From: Planctomycetota bacterium
GTDB lineage: Bacteria; Planctomycetota; Planctomycetia; Pirellulales; Pirellulaceae
NCBI GenBank assembly: GCA_023430365.1
Contig: JAEZAS010000181.1
Span: 1-6,813, forward strand
DNA length: 6,813 nucleotides
Direction of reading: 5' to 3'
Part shown: in pieces, positions 1 to 6,223 of the stretch
Layout of the letters: every line of letters starts with the position of its first letter
Position numbering within the stretch: the first letter of the stretch is position 1
Translations under genes and position numbers: made by a program
Notes under the pieces: generated by a model
Seen by the model: only the letters and a program-made list of their open reading frames with translations
What the model was told of the DNA's origin: nothing
Database searches by the model: none

Positions 1-1367
1 TCGGCACGCAGGAGGCGGCCATTCACTGGCGCTGGCAGCCGAACGCCGAAGAGCAGTTCCTCGCCGAGCGGGCAAAGGCCCAGGCGACGAGTAGCGCGGC
101 CAGTTCGTCCGCGGAAGGCTCGGGAGCTGAAGCCGCGGCGATGGAGCCTGCGGCCCAGTCGTGGTCGTTGCAGCCGGGCGATTGGCCGGAGTTTCGCGGC
201 GCGGGCCGCCGGGGCGTGGTCGAAGAGGTGGCGCTCGACGCTGCCGATTGGGCGTCGAATCCGCCGGAGGCCGTTTGGCGCAAGCGGCTCGGCCCCGGCT
301 GGTCGACGATGATCGTGGTCGATGGCCATATCGTCACGCAGGAACAGCGAGGCGAGAACGAAGCGGTCGTTTGTTACGACGCCGCCACCGGCGACGAACT
401 CTGGGCGCATGAGGATCCGGTTCGCTTCGAAGAAGGCTTATCGGGGCCCGGACCACGCTCCACGCCCACGTTCGCTCCGATCGACGATGGGCGGATCTAT
501 ACGCTCGGTGCAAAAGGGAAACTGAATTGCCTGGAAGCCGCGACCGGCAAACCCATCTGGTCGAAGGACATCGTCGCCGACTCGGGCGCGAGCGTGCCGC
601 AGTGGGGCTATTCGGTCTCGCCGCTGGTGGTCGACAACCGAGTGATCGTGTTTGCCGGTGGTGACAAAGGGAAAAGTGTTCTGGCCTACGACGCGACAGG
701 CGGCGATCTCGTTTGGTCGCAGGCGGCTGGAGCCATGTCGTACAGCTCACCGCAACTTGTCACGCTGCTCGGCAAGCGACAAGTGCTCATCCACGACAAC
801 CAGGCCCTCTGGAGCTTCCGTCCCGACGACGGCAAGTTGCTCTGGCAACTCGACTCCACGAGCGAGGTCGCCCAGCCGCAGCTCCAGCCGTGGGTGCTTG
901 GCGACGATCAGCTGGTGACGTTCTCCGAGCCGGGTCTTTCGCTCGTCAAGCTCGCACGCGATGGCGAAACGTGGACGGTCACGCGCGAGTGGGAATCGAA
1001 AGCTCTCAAGCCGGCGTTCAACAGCTTTGTCGTGCACGAGGGGCATATCTATGGCCTCGATGACGGCATTCTGGTCTGCGTCGAGCTCGAGAGCGGTAAG
1101 CGAGTTTGGAAGAAGGGGCGTTACCGCCACGGGCAAGTGCTCTACGTCGAGCAGCAGGGCGCGCTGCTGATCGTCGGCGAGCAGGGAGAGATCGCGCTCG
1201 TCGAGGCGAATCCCCAAGAGCTTCACGAACTCGGCCGGTTCCAGGCCCTGGACGGTAAGACGTGGAATCATCCGGTTGTGAGCGACGATCGCCTGTTCGT
1301 CCGCAACGGCGAAGAGATCGCCTGCTACGCCCTGCAAAAACCGGCCGACAATTCCATCGGAAAGTAG
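1..1367 (+). CDS. PQQ-binding-like beta-propeller repeat protein (BamB/WD-like), 5' partial
   Basis: The reading frame is open from the left edge (first whole codon at base 3) to TAG at 1365-1367, giving 454 visible residues; the true start lies outside the window. The visible part begins with a segment reading HWRWQPNAEEQFLAE, then an Ala/Ser-rich low-complexity linker, then GDWPEFRG, a signature I associate with planctomycete PQQ-like proteins. After it come propeller blades with the usual 'YDAATGDELW', 'LEAATGKPIW', 'YDATGGDLVW', 'RPDDGKLLW' and 'VELESGKRVW' turns. Such proteins resemble BamB or quinoprotein dehydrogenase propellers but usually lack the catalytic quinone and calcium residues, and in planctomycetes they are often membrane-anchored at the N-terminus with the propeller outside the cytoplasm. 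The anchor would lie upstream and is not seen. Internal ATGs such as 141 are not starts, because matching protein continues upstream of them. The function (scaffold or protein-interaction propeller versus enzyme) cannot be decided here. Confidence 0.9.
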   Translation, partial: GTQEAAIHWRWQPNAEEQFLAERAKAQATSSAASSSAEGSGAEAAAMEPAAQSWSLQPGDWPEFRGAGRRGVVEEVALDAADWASNPPEAVWRKRLGPGWSTMIVVDGHIVTQEQRGENEAVVCYDAATGDELWAHEDPVRFEEGLSGPGPRSTPTFAPIDDGRIYTLGAKGKLNCLEAATGKPIWSKDIVADSGASVPQWGYSVSPLVVDNRVIVFAGGDKGKSVLAYDATGGDLVWSQAAGAMSYSSPQLVTLLGKRQVLIHDNQALWSFRPDDGKLLWQLDSTSEVAQPQLQPWVLGDDQLVTFSEPGLSLVKLARDGETWTVTREWESKALKPAFNSFVVHEGHIYGLDDGILVCVELESGKRVWKKGRYRHGQVLYVEQQGALLIVGEQGEIALVEANPQELHELGRFQALDGKTWNHPVVSDDRLFVRNGEEIACYALQKPADNSIGK

Positions 1368-1479
1368 CCGGAGGCAAACTGCCTCCGGGCGAATCGCGGT
1401 TGGACGTTGCTGTCTAAGAGACAACCTCGGGGATCGTCCGTGATTGCGGGGCTGGCCCGGAGGCAGCTTGCCTCCGGCT
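1366..1479. repeat. Compound palindromic repeat (nested inverted repeat, REP/MITE-like)
   Basis: Two 25-base arms, 1366-1390 and 1455-1479, are reverse complements with a single mismatch. Each arm is itself a hairpin: CCGGAGGC (1368-1375) pairs with GCCTCCGG (1381-1388) across a 5-base loop, and the same 8-base stem recurs at 1457-1464/1470-1477. The interior is also self-complementary: AATC(1392-1395)/GATT(1442-1445), GGACG(1402-1406)/CGTCC(1435-1439) and a central GTTG..TCT/AGACAAC hairpin around 1407-1425. The left arm includes the last two bases of the upstream stop codon. The stems have no T-tract, so they do not form a classical intrinsic terminator, although they may stall RNA polymerase or protect the mRNA 3' end. 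The form is that of a dispersed non-coding palindromic element; copy number cannot be assessed here. Confidence 0.75.
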
Positions 1480-1551
1480 GCTTTCTTGCGCGCTGGTGAG
1501 CGGGGCGTGCTGCGAGTCTGCCTGCGCTTTTCACAGGCGTGGATTCGGCTG

Positions 1552-1560
1552 TGGTATGAT
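1552..1560 (+). promoter_or_regulatory. Candidate extended -10 promoter for the rhodanese gene
   Basis: TGG followed by TATGAT (1555-1560) fits an extended -10 element (TGn-TATAAT, five of six in the hexamer). A -35-like TTCACA lies at 1530-1535, but its 19-base spacing is long, so the extended -10 would carry most of the recognition. Transcription would start near 1567, leaving a leader of about 36 bases before the ATG at 1603. Its position downstream of the palindromic repeat supports separate transcription from the propeller gene. Confidence 0.45.
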
Positions 1561-1602
1561 GCCCCCAAGCAAAAAGATCACCTCTTCTTGGAGTCAGCCG
1601 AC

Positions 1603-1968
1603 ATGGACCACTCGCCACGCTTTCTGAGGATCGTCGAAGAGGTAAAGCAGAACGTCGAAGAGATCACGCCCGAGGAAGTCGACCGCCGGCGGAAGGCTGG
1701 TGAGACTCTGCTGGTGATCGACGTGCGCGAGGATCACGAGTGGGGAAAGGGTCACGTCGCCGGCGCGGTGCACGTGGGCAAGGGCATCATCGAGCGCGAT
1801 ATCGAGAAGACCGTTCCCGACACGGCGACCGAGATCGTGCTGTACTGCGGCGGCGGCTATCGCTCGGCCCTGGCTGCCGATGCGCTCGATCGCATGGGCT
1901 ACACGAACGTCAAATCGATGGCGGGCGGCTGGAAGAAATGGAAAGAACTCGGCCTGCCGGTGGAGTAG
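1603..1968 (+). CDS. Single-domain rhodanese-like sulfurtransferase
   Basis: This encodes a 121-residue cytoplasmic protein with one rhodanese domain. Rhodaneses move sulfane sulfur from a donor such as thiosulfate, or from a persulfide carrier, onto an acceptor through a cysteine persulfide. The domain starts near residue 22 (ITPEEVDRR), includes the conserved LLVIDVREDHEW strand and acidic turn (residues 36-47) and the GHVAGAVHV segment, and has the active loop YCGGGYRSA with Cys82 and Arg87 in the CX4R arrangement. It closes with GYTNVKSMAGGWKKWKELGLPV, the typical last helix. About 20 extra residues precede the domain (MDHSPRFLRIVEEVKQNVEE), acidic and probably helical. ATG 1603 is preferred over the in-frame ATG at 1444 because the longer version would translate the palindromic repeat and the promoter; TTGGAG (1588-1593) is a fair ribosome site. 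Substrate and partner are unknown, and the neighbours do not suggest them. Confidence 0.92.
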   Translation: MDHSPRFLRIVEEVKQNVEEITPEEVDRRRKAGETLLVIDVREDHEWGKGHVAGAVHVGKGIIERDIEKTVPDTATEIVLYCGGGYRSALAADALDRMGYTNVKSMAGGWKKWKELGLPVE

Positions 1969-2052
1969 TTGCCGCTTCACTGCCTGTCTTGAGGAACCGT
2001 TATCGTTCCGACGATGCGGACTGTGTCGAAAATACCAGTCAACTCCGCGACC

Positions 2053-2058
2053 TAGAAT
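2053..2058 (+). promoter_or_regulatory. Weak candidate -10 box upstream of the FAD monooxygenase gene
   Basis: TAGAAT at 2053-2058 matches four of six bases of TATAAT and lies 36 bases before the ATG. No convincing -35 is seen at 16-18 bases spacing. The 125-base gap from the rhodanese stop (1969-2093) otherwise holds only a small hairpin, ATCGT/ACGAT at 2002-2015 with a TCCG loop. The gap is long enough for an independent promoter. Confidence 0.25.
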
Positions 2059-2093
2059 TGCACTCCGGCCCCCTCAACCCCAGAAGTGCAAAC

Positions 2094-3365
2094 ATGGCTC
2101 CCCTGCCCTCCTCCGACCAGCCCGTCTCCGTGGTTCAAACCGGTTGCTGCATTGTGGGGGCTGGGCCCGCGGGAGCGATTCTCGGCCTGCTGCTGGCTCG
2201 CGCGGGCGTGGAAGTGACGCTGCTCGAATCGCACGCCGATTTCGATCGCGATTTTCGCGGCGACACGATCCATCCCTCGACGCTCGAGTTGCTCGATCAA
2301 CTCGGCCTCTCCGAACGATTGCACGCGCTGCAGCACGGCAAGTTGCAGACGATGCGGCTGATGACCGCTCACGGCTCCGTCACGCTCGCCGATCTCGGTC
2401 GGTTGAAGACTCCCTTCCCCTACATCATGACGTTGCCGCAAGCGCGGCTCCTGGAACTGCTCACCAGCGAAGCCGGCCGCTACGCCAACTTCCGCTTGCT
2501 CATGCAAGCCAACGTCCAGCGGCTCGTCGAAGAGGAGGGCGAGATTCGCGGCGTTCGCTACCGCAACACGGAGAATCGCTGGCACGAAGTGCGCGCGCAG
2601 GTAACGATCGCCGCCGACGGACGATTTTCCAAGATTCGCAAGCTGGCCGGGATCGAACCGGTGGGTGTCGCTCCTCCGATGGATGTCGTGTGGCTCCGCT
2701 TGCCGAAGCGGGCGAGCGACCAGGCCGAGAACGCAGAGATTCACGTCGGCGGCGGACGCTTTGCCGTCATCCTCGACCGCGGCGACGAGTGGCAGATCGG
2801 CTACATCATCCTCAAGGGAAGTTTCGCGGCGCTCCGCGAAGCGGGCCTCCCGGCGCTCCGCGCGGGGCTCACGCAGTTGATGCCTTGGCTGGCCGACCGC
2901 GTGGAACTGCTCCAGGACTGGAAGCAGATGGCCGTCCTGAATGTCGAATCGAGCCGGGTCCCTACCTGGCACAAGCCCGGCCTATTGCTGATCGGCGACG
3001 CGGCCCATGTGATGTCGCCCATCGGTGGCGTGGGCATCAACGTGGCGATTCAAGACGCCGTCGAAACCGCCAACCTGCTCAGCGAGCCTCTCCGACGTGG
3101 CCAAGTCACGGAGAACGATCTCGCCCAGGTGCAGCGCCAGCGCGAGTTCGCCGTGAAGGTGGTGCAGCGAGTGCAGCGGATCATGCAGGACCGCATTGCG
3201 GCGCCCGGGCTGAAGTCCAGCGGCGATTTCCAACTCCCCTGGCTGCTGCGAATGATCACTTGCACGCCGGGGCTGCGCAACATTCCCGGCCGAATCATGG
3301 CCTTCGGCCCCCGACGCGTGCGACTGCGCGAACTCGCGCCGGTCGTAGCGCCGACGCAGGCCTAA
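2094..3365 (+). CDS. FAD-dependent oxidoreductase / aromatic-ring-type flavoprotein monooxygenase (PHBH/UbiH fold)
   Basis: The 423-residue product has all three fingerprints of group A flavin monooxygenases: the Rossmann GAGPAG (residues 22-27) with the acidic strand end LLE (Glu45); the DG motif IAADGRFSK around Asp175-Gly176; and the GD motif GDAAHVMSPIGGVGINVAIQ (301-320) that binds the FAD ribityl chain. A conserved block DFRGDTIHPST (53-63) follows the first strand, as in relatives of UbiH and PheA/TfdB-type hydroxylases. The length fits one full domain; no signal peptide or membrane segment is evident apart from a mildly hydrophobic C-terminal part near 380-405. The family normally uses NAD(P)H and O2 to hydroxylate an aromatic or quinone-like substrate; the actual substrate is unknown and the neighbours do not help. 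ATG 2094 is chosen because it sits just before the Rossmann strand; an earlier in-frame ATG at 1740 lies inside the rhodanese gene. The ribosome site is weak (AGAAG near 2082). Confidence 0.92.
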   Translation: MAPLPSSDQPVSVVQTGCCIVGAGPAGAILGLLLARAGVEVTLLESHADFDRDFRGDTIHPSTLELLDQLGLSERLHALQHGKLQTMRLMTAHGSVTLADLGRLKTPFPYIMTLPQARLLELLTSEAGRYANFRLLMQANVQRLVEEEGEIRGVRYRNTENRWHEVRAQVTIAADGRFSKIRKLAGIEPVGVAPPMDVVWLRLPKRASDQAENAEIHVGGGRFAVILDRGDEWQIGYIILKGSFAALREAGLPALRAGLTQLMPWLADRVELLQDWKQMAVLNVESSRVPTWHKPGLLLIGDAAHVMSPIGGVGINVAIQDAVETANLLSEPLRRGQVTENDLAQVQRQREFAVKVVQRVQRIMQDRIAAPGLKSSGDFQLPWLLRMITCTPGLRNIPGRIMAFGPRRVRLRELAPVVAPTQA

Positions 3366-3388
3366 CTGCGCGCCGCGCATGCCATTCT

Positions 3389-3479
3389 GCGGACCAAGTC
3401 CGCTGAATTCTGGCGAATTCAGCGACGACGGTCGTCTCGCGCTGAGCCCGCGCTTTAGCCCAAGAAATGCTTGCATTTC
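3389..3479. repeat. Cluster of overlapping hairpins between the monooxygenase and HINT genes
   Basis: Several perfect inverted repeats follow one another. GCGGAC/GTCCGC (3389-3394/3398-3403, 3-base loop) shares three bases with CGCTGAATTC/GAATTCAGCG (3401-3410/3415-3424, TGGC loop), so the two cannot fully form together. Next is GACGAC/GTCGTC (3424-3429/3431-3436), then an imperfect direct repeat CGCGCTGAGCC (3438-3448) and CGCGCTTTAGCC (3449-3460), and finally GAAATGC/GCATTTC (3464-3470/3473-3479). The 10-base stem at 3401-3424, 35 bases after the stop codon, could end transcription or protect the mRNA end, but it lacks a T-run. The density suggests dispersed palindromic repeats rather than one terminator. 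Confidence 0.65.
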
Positions 3480-3500
3480 GCTAGGCGCTACCCTTAGGAT
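3471..3500 (+). promoter_or_regulatory. Weak candidate promoter for the HINT-protein gene
   Basis: TTGCAT (3471-3476) and TAGGAT (3495-3500) stand 18 bases apart, matching a sigma-70-type layout imperfectly (about three and four of six bases). The -35 half falls inside the GAAATGC/GCATTTC inverted repeat. A leader of about 60 bases would precede the ATG at 3566. This is a guess from spacing alone. Confidence 0.22.
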
Positions 3501-3552
3501 GGCCAGGGTCTGGCCGCCTGTTCAGGGGCATTGAGGGCGGCCGCACTCTTTC

Positions 3553-3559
3553 GAAGAGG
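3553..3559 (+). promoter_or_regulatory. Ribosome binding site of the HINT-protein gene
   Basis: GAAGAGG lies six bases before the ATG at 3566, a good Shine-Dalgarno match and spacing. It fixes the start just before a plausible signal peptide and is the clearest ribosome site in the window. Confidence 0.6.
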
Positions 3560-3565
3560 CTTGTC

Positions 3566-5479
3566 ATGGAAGTACGCATCTTCGGGCGCGCTCGCGCCCT
3601 GCTTCTCGTCACGTTCATCGGTGGAGGCTCTCTGGCGGGGACGAACCTGCCAGCTGCGACTCCGGACAAATCCACGGATACCAAACGTGGTTTGGCAACC
3701 GAAGCGGTTCATGAAGCGTTGCAACACGAAGTGTATGGTTTGACCGAAGATCGAACCCGGCTGTTGCGCGAGGCGGCCGAGCGCGATCCACAGCTCGAAG
3801 TGGCCCGCTGGCATCTCGGCCAGATCCGCGACGACCAAGGCAAGTGGATCGATCACGAACAACTCTCACGCTCCCCCGGCGTCGCCGAAAAGCTGGCCGA
3901 GTACGAACGCATCCGGGAAAAGCATCCCGACACGGTCGAAGGCCAGCTGGCGATCGCCGCCTGGTGCGCCAAGCGAAAGCTCATCCCCCAACAGCGCGCC
4001 CACCTGATGCGCGTGATTGATCTGGCGCCCGAGCATGCCGAGGCGCGAGAGAAGCTGGGCTTCGTGCGCCTCGAGGGGGGCTGGGTCAGCAAGGAGGAGT
4101 TGGCCGCCGAGCGCGAGACGGCTGCCAAGGCTGAGCGCGATCTGAAAACCTGGCGGCCGGTGGTCCAAGAGATTCTCCGGGACCTGCGACATCGCTCCCA
4201 GGACCGCCAGGCGGCTGCCAAGGAACGACTTGAGCAGATTCACGATCCCGCCGCCCTGCCGGCGCTGCTCGAAGTGGCGATGACCGTCGGCGAAGAAGAA
4301 GCGGCGCTGTTCCTCGATGCGATGGTGCACTTGCAGGCGCCCGAGGCGGCCCAAACGCTGGCCCGCGTCGCGGCTTTTGCGCCGTCCCAGAAGATTCGCG
4401 AAGCGGCAGCCGAACGGTTGCGCGAGCGCAAGTTCGAAGAGTTCGTGCCGCAACTGCTGGGCTCGCTGTTTTCGCCGGTCACCTCGCGAGCCACGGCGGC
4501 GCTGCTGCCCAACGGCCGGCTGGCGTTCCGCCATATGTTCGTTCGCGAAGGCATGGACACGCAGCAGGTCCTGGCGCTCGATACGCAGTACGAGCGGCGT
4601 GAAATGGTCGGCGGCAGCCAGAGGGAGTCGACCGCCCGCGCCACGCTGCACGCCTTGAATCAAACCGCCCGTCGCGAGCAGGCCGCCGCGATGCAGAACG
4701 CGATGACCCAGGTGCTCAACGAGCGGCTGATGTGGGTCCTGAGCCAGGCCACGCAGGAGCAGTTCGCCGATCCCGCCAGCTGGTGGAAGTGGTGGAACGA
4801 GCGCAACGAAATTGTCATGGTCGGTTCCAAGAACGTCGCCTTCGTGCAGCAAACACGTACGGTCGAGATCGTCGACTACGTGCCACCGCCCCCTCGTCAG
4901 CAAAGCGGCTCGGGTGGCCAGTCAGGCGGCAGTGGCGGAGGTACCGGCGGCGGAACTGCGGAACGATCCAGCGCCGGACGAGGCGGAACCGTTGCGTTTG
5001 GCGGAACCGTTGCGTTTGGCGGATTCGGCGATTGCCTGGCGGCGGGAACCTTGGTTTGGACCATCGACGGGCCGACGGCCATCGAAACCGTCCGCATCGG
5101 CGACCTGCTCCTCTCGCGGAGCCAGGAAACCGGTGAGTTGACCTACAAGCCGGTCATCAAGACCAACGTGCGTGCGAAGGGCGAACTGGTGAAGATCTCC
5201 GTCGATGGCGAGACGATCGAGACCAGCGGCGGACACCTGTTCTGGGTTTCGGGCGACGGCTGGGTGCGGGCCCGCGACCTGCAGGCGGGGATGATCCTGC
5301 ACGGAGTGAACAGCCCAGCCCGACTGCAATCGGTCGAAAAAGGGCAGACGGCGGAGACCTACAACGTGACGGTCGCCGACTTCAACTCCTACTTTGTCGG
5401 CGACGCGAAAATCCTGTCGCACGACAACACGATCCTGCAGCCGACTCGCGCGATCGTGCCCGGCCTGAGGCTCGAGTAG
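3566..5479 (+). CDS. Secreted helical-repeat protein with C-terminal HINT (intein-like) domain
   Basis: The product has 637 residues. Residues 1-31 look like a Sec signal peptide: Arg-containing start, hydrophobic core ALLLVTFIGG, small residues near the cut. Residues 45-290 are helical and repetitive: a block at 74-100 (DPQLEVARWHLGQ..GKWIDHEQL) recurs 80 residues later at 154-179 (APEHAEAREKLGF..GGWVSKEEL), TPR-like, followed by HEAT-like helices at 227-302. A Trp cluster SWWKWWNERNE covers 405-415. A Gly/Ser-rich linker (446-488) leads to a HINT domain from Cys490 to Asn621: CLAAGTLVWTIDG, then SGGHLFWV with His557 (block-B type), then YNVTVADFNSYFVG and ILSHDN. Only 16 residues (TILQPTRAIVPGLRLE) follow. 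HINT domains perform an N-to-S acyl shift at Cys1 and can cleave, splice or transfer a chain. The gene stands alone between hairpin-rich spacers. There is no toxin payload and no endonuclease insert. Self-processing of the secreted repeat domain is my inference; polymorphic-toxin identity is unlikely. Confidence 0.85.
   Translation: MEVRIFGRARALLLVTFIGGGSLAGTNLPAATPDKSTDTKRGLATEAVHEALQHEVYGLTEDRTRLLREAAERDPQLEVARWHLGQIRDDQGKWIDHEQLSRSPGVAEKLAEYERIREKHPDTVEGQLAIAAWCAKRKLIPQQRAHLMRVIDLAPEHAEAREKLGFVRLEGGWVSKEELAAERETAAKAERDLKTWRPVVQEILRDLRHRSQDRQAAAKERLEQIHDPAALPALLEVAMTVGEEEAALFLDAMVHLQAPEAAQTLARVAAFAPSQKIREAAAERLRERKFEEFVPQLLGSLFSPVTSRATAALLPNGRLAFRHMFVREGMDTQQVLALDTQYERREMVGGSQRESTARATLHALNQTARREQAAAMQNAMTQVLNERLMWVLSQATQEQFADPASWWKWWNERNEIVMVGSKNVAFVQQTRTVEIVDYVPPPPRQQSGSGGQSGGSGGGTGGGTAERSSAGRGGTVAFGGTVAFGGFGDCLAAGTLVWTIDGPTAIETVRIGDLLLSRSQETGELTYKPVIKTNVRAKGELVKISVDGETIETSGGHLFWVSGDGWVRARDLQAGMILHGVNSPARLQSVEKGQTAETYNVTVADFNSYFVGDAKILSHDNTILQPTRAIVPGLRLE
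4982..5023 (+). repeat. In-frame 18-base tandem repeat in the Gly-rich linker
   Basis: Two exact copies of GGCGGAACCGTTGCGTTT (4982-4999 and 5000-5017) are followed by the first six bases of a third. The repeat encodes GGTVAF-GGTVAF-GGF, residues 473-487, immediately before the HINT Cys490. Identity at every codon position points to recent slippage or a duplication under copy-number drift, changing the linker length without breaking the frame. Confidence 0.85.
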
Positions 5480-5494
5480 GCCTGCGACGCGTCC

Positions 5495-5526
5495 AGCATC
5501 CGGCTCTTCTTCGATGGCCGGATGTT
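5495..5526. terminator. Hairpin downstream of the HINT-protein gene, candidate terminator
   Basis: CATCCGGC (5497-5504) pairs with GCCGGATG (5517-5524) around a 12-base loop, extendable by a G-T and an A-T pair to 5495-5526. It begins 15 bases after the stop at 5479. A smaller GAGAC/GTCTC hairpin (5528-5532/5535-5539) follows, then TCTCC rather than a T-run. It probably helps end the forward transcript. Confidence 0.45.
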
Positions 5527-5547
5527 CGAGACGAGTCTCTCCATAGG

Positions 5548-5572
5548 GCGCCCGGTCCACGCGACTGGGCGC
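5548..5572. terminator. Strong hairpin in the convergent spacer, candidate bidirectional terminator
   Basis: GCGCCCGGTC (5548-5557) pairs with GACTGGGCGC (5563-5572), a 10-pair stem with one G-T pair and a 5-base loop. It lies between the 3' ends of two converging genes (5479 and 5619), where a structure serving both strands is expected. There is no flanking T-run on either side, so efficiency is uncertain. Confidence 0.45.
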
Positions 5573-5618
5573 CGGCTCTCGCGGCCAGATTTCCGCTTCA
5601 AGCGTTCATTGCTGCCGC

Positions 5619-6086
5619 TTAGTGCTCCAGCCGCAGGAGCACTGGTTCCATTTCGCCCGGCGTGATGTGGGCCGTCAGGCCAGAGGTCACTGGGCTGGCG
5701 TACTGGCGAGGAACGATATCGAGCGGTTCGTCCCGCTGGCCGCCGTAGGAGGCGTTTCGCAGCCCCGGCGTAGTGCCGCTCGGGATGTCGCGCACGTCTT
5801 CGGGGTGCAGAACGGAGATGCGATGCATCCCGGCCAGCGCTCCCGGCCGGCCATCCTGAGTGCGGAGCGAAAAACGCCCGCTGGCATCGGTCATGGCCAC
5901 GGACGAAGGACCGCCATCGACGGGTTGAAAGGCGACCGCCGCGCCGCTGAGCGGCAGGCTGTCGACAAGCACGAGCCCATGCACGGGGACGAGCGGGTCG
6001 GCGGATGCACAGCCAGCGACGAGCAGACCAACGGCAACCAGAAGAACTCGCTTCGCAGCGAAGCACCGCAAGAGCACGGCAGACAT
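5619..6086 (-). CDS. Small lipoprotein with carboxypeptidase-regulatory-like (transthyretin-type) fold
   Basis: The 155-residue product starts with a lipoprotein signal peptide: charged MSAVLLRCFAAKR, a hydrophobic VLLVAVGLL and the lipobox LVAGC with the lipid-bearing Cys26. The mature part follows a pattern common in planctomycete lipoproteins: VHGLVLVDSLPLSGAAVAF (a beta-strand pair with 'PL.GA.V.F'), TDASGRFSL (65-73), PGALAGMHRISV (81-92), and a closing segment with PRQY..PVTSGLTAHI and a final LLRL strand. This resembles the seven-stranded CarboxypepD_reg-like/Ig-like fold. Members are thought to be structural or binding domains, not enzymes, and are often present in many copies per planctomycete genome. 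ATG 6084-6086 (minus strand) is preferred because it sits directly before the signal peptide, with GGGAGA upstream at + strand 6096-6101. The gene converges with the HINT-protein gene. The partner and role are unknown. Confidence 0.88.
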   Translation of the reverse strand: MSAVLLRCFAAKRVLLVAVGLLVAGCASADPLVPVHGLVLVDSLPLSGAAVAFQPVDGGPSSVAMTDASGRFSLRTQDGRPGALAGMHRISVLHPEDVRDIPSGTTPGLRNASYGGQRDEPLDIVPRQYASPVTSGLTAHITPGEMEPVLLRLEH

Positions 6087-6108
6087 CGGCAGGATCTCCC
6101 AGGAAGGA

Positions 6109-6123
6109 ATGCGTGGAACGCAT
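6109..6123. repeat. Short perfect inverted repeat in the lipoprotein-gene leader
   Basis: ATGCGT (6109-6114) and ACGCAT (6118-6123) flank a 3-base GGA spacer, between the candidate promoter and the start codon of the minus-strand lipoprotein gene. It could be a small RNA hairpin or an operator half-site pair; the length is short enough to be chance. Confidence 0.3.
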
Positions 6124-6164
6124 CACGGGGGAGAGCCGCGAGGAGAGGCAGGCAAGTGACGCTC

Positions 6165-6170
6165 ATTCTA
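6165..6170 (-). promoter_or_regulatory. Candidate -10 box for the lipoprotein gene
   Basis: On the minus strand this reads TAGAAT, four of six bases of the -10 consensus, in a locally A/T-richer patch. Transcription would start near 6158, giving a leader of about 70 bases before the ATG at 6086. No good -35 box is seen at the expected spacing (it reads CTTCCG), so the assignment is tentative. Confidence 0.3.
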
Positions 6171-6223
6171 TTCTCTCTTCGGCGAAGCGGAAGGGCTTTT
6201 CTCACAATCATTGCCCGCTGAAA

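Noticed and set aside
747..1568. Minus-strand open frame of 273 codons
   Set aside because: It lies opposite the propeller gene and runs through the palindromic repeat. Its composition is that of the antisense of a GC-rich gene, and no domain is recognisable.
1444..1602. Longer N-terminus for the rhodanese from the ATG at 1444
   Set aside because: It would translate part of the palindromic repeat and the promoter. The added residues are not rhodanese-like, and ATG 1603 has a better context.
1740..2093. Longer N-terminus for the FAD monooxygenase from the ATG at 1740
   Set aside because: It begins inside the rhodanese gene in another frame and yields an Arg-rich segment; the Rossmann fold starts right after the ATG at 2094.
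2052..2972. Minus-strand open frame of 306 codons
   Set aside because: It is antisense to the FAD monooxygenase, whose motifs are intact on the plus strand; it reads as a codon-bias shadow.
1880..3406. Plus-strand open frame of 508 codons overlapping the monooxygenase
   Set aside because: The product is extremely Arg-rich and low in complexity, a frame-shifted shadow of the real gene.
3866..4903. Minus-strand open frame of 345 codons
   Set aside because: It is antisense to the repeat region of the HINT protein. It is long only because GC-rich coding sequence has few antisense stops.
5033..5479. True intein or polymorphic toxin
   Set aside because: There is no C-terminal extein of useful length, no toxin domain and no immunity gene, and the host part is not a typical intein target.
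5389..6126. Minus-strand open frame of 245 codons overlapping the lipoprotein
   Set aside because: It has no signal peptide or domain, whereas the alternative frame 5619-6086 has a clear lipobox and a recognisable fold pattern.
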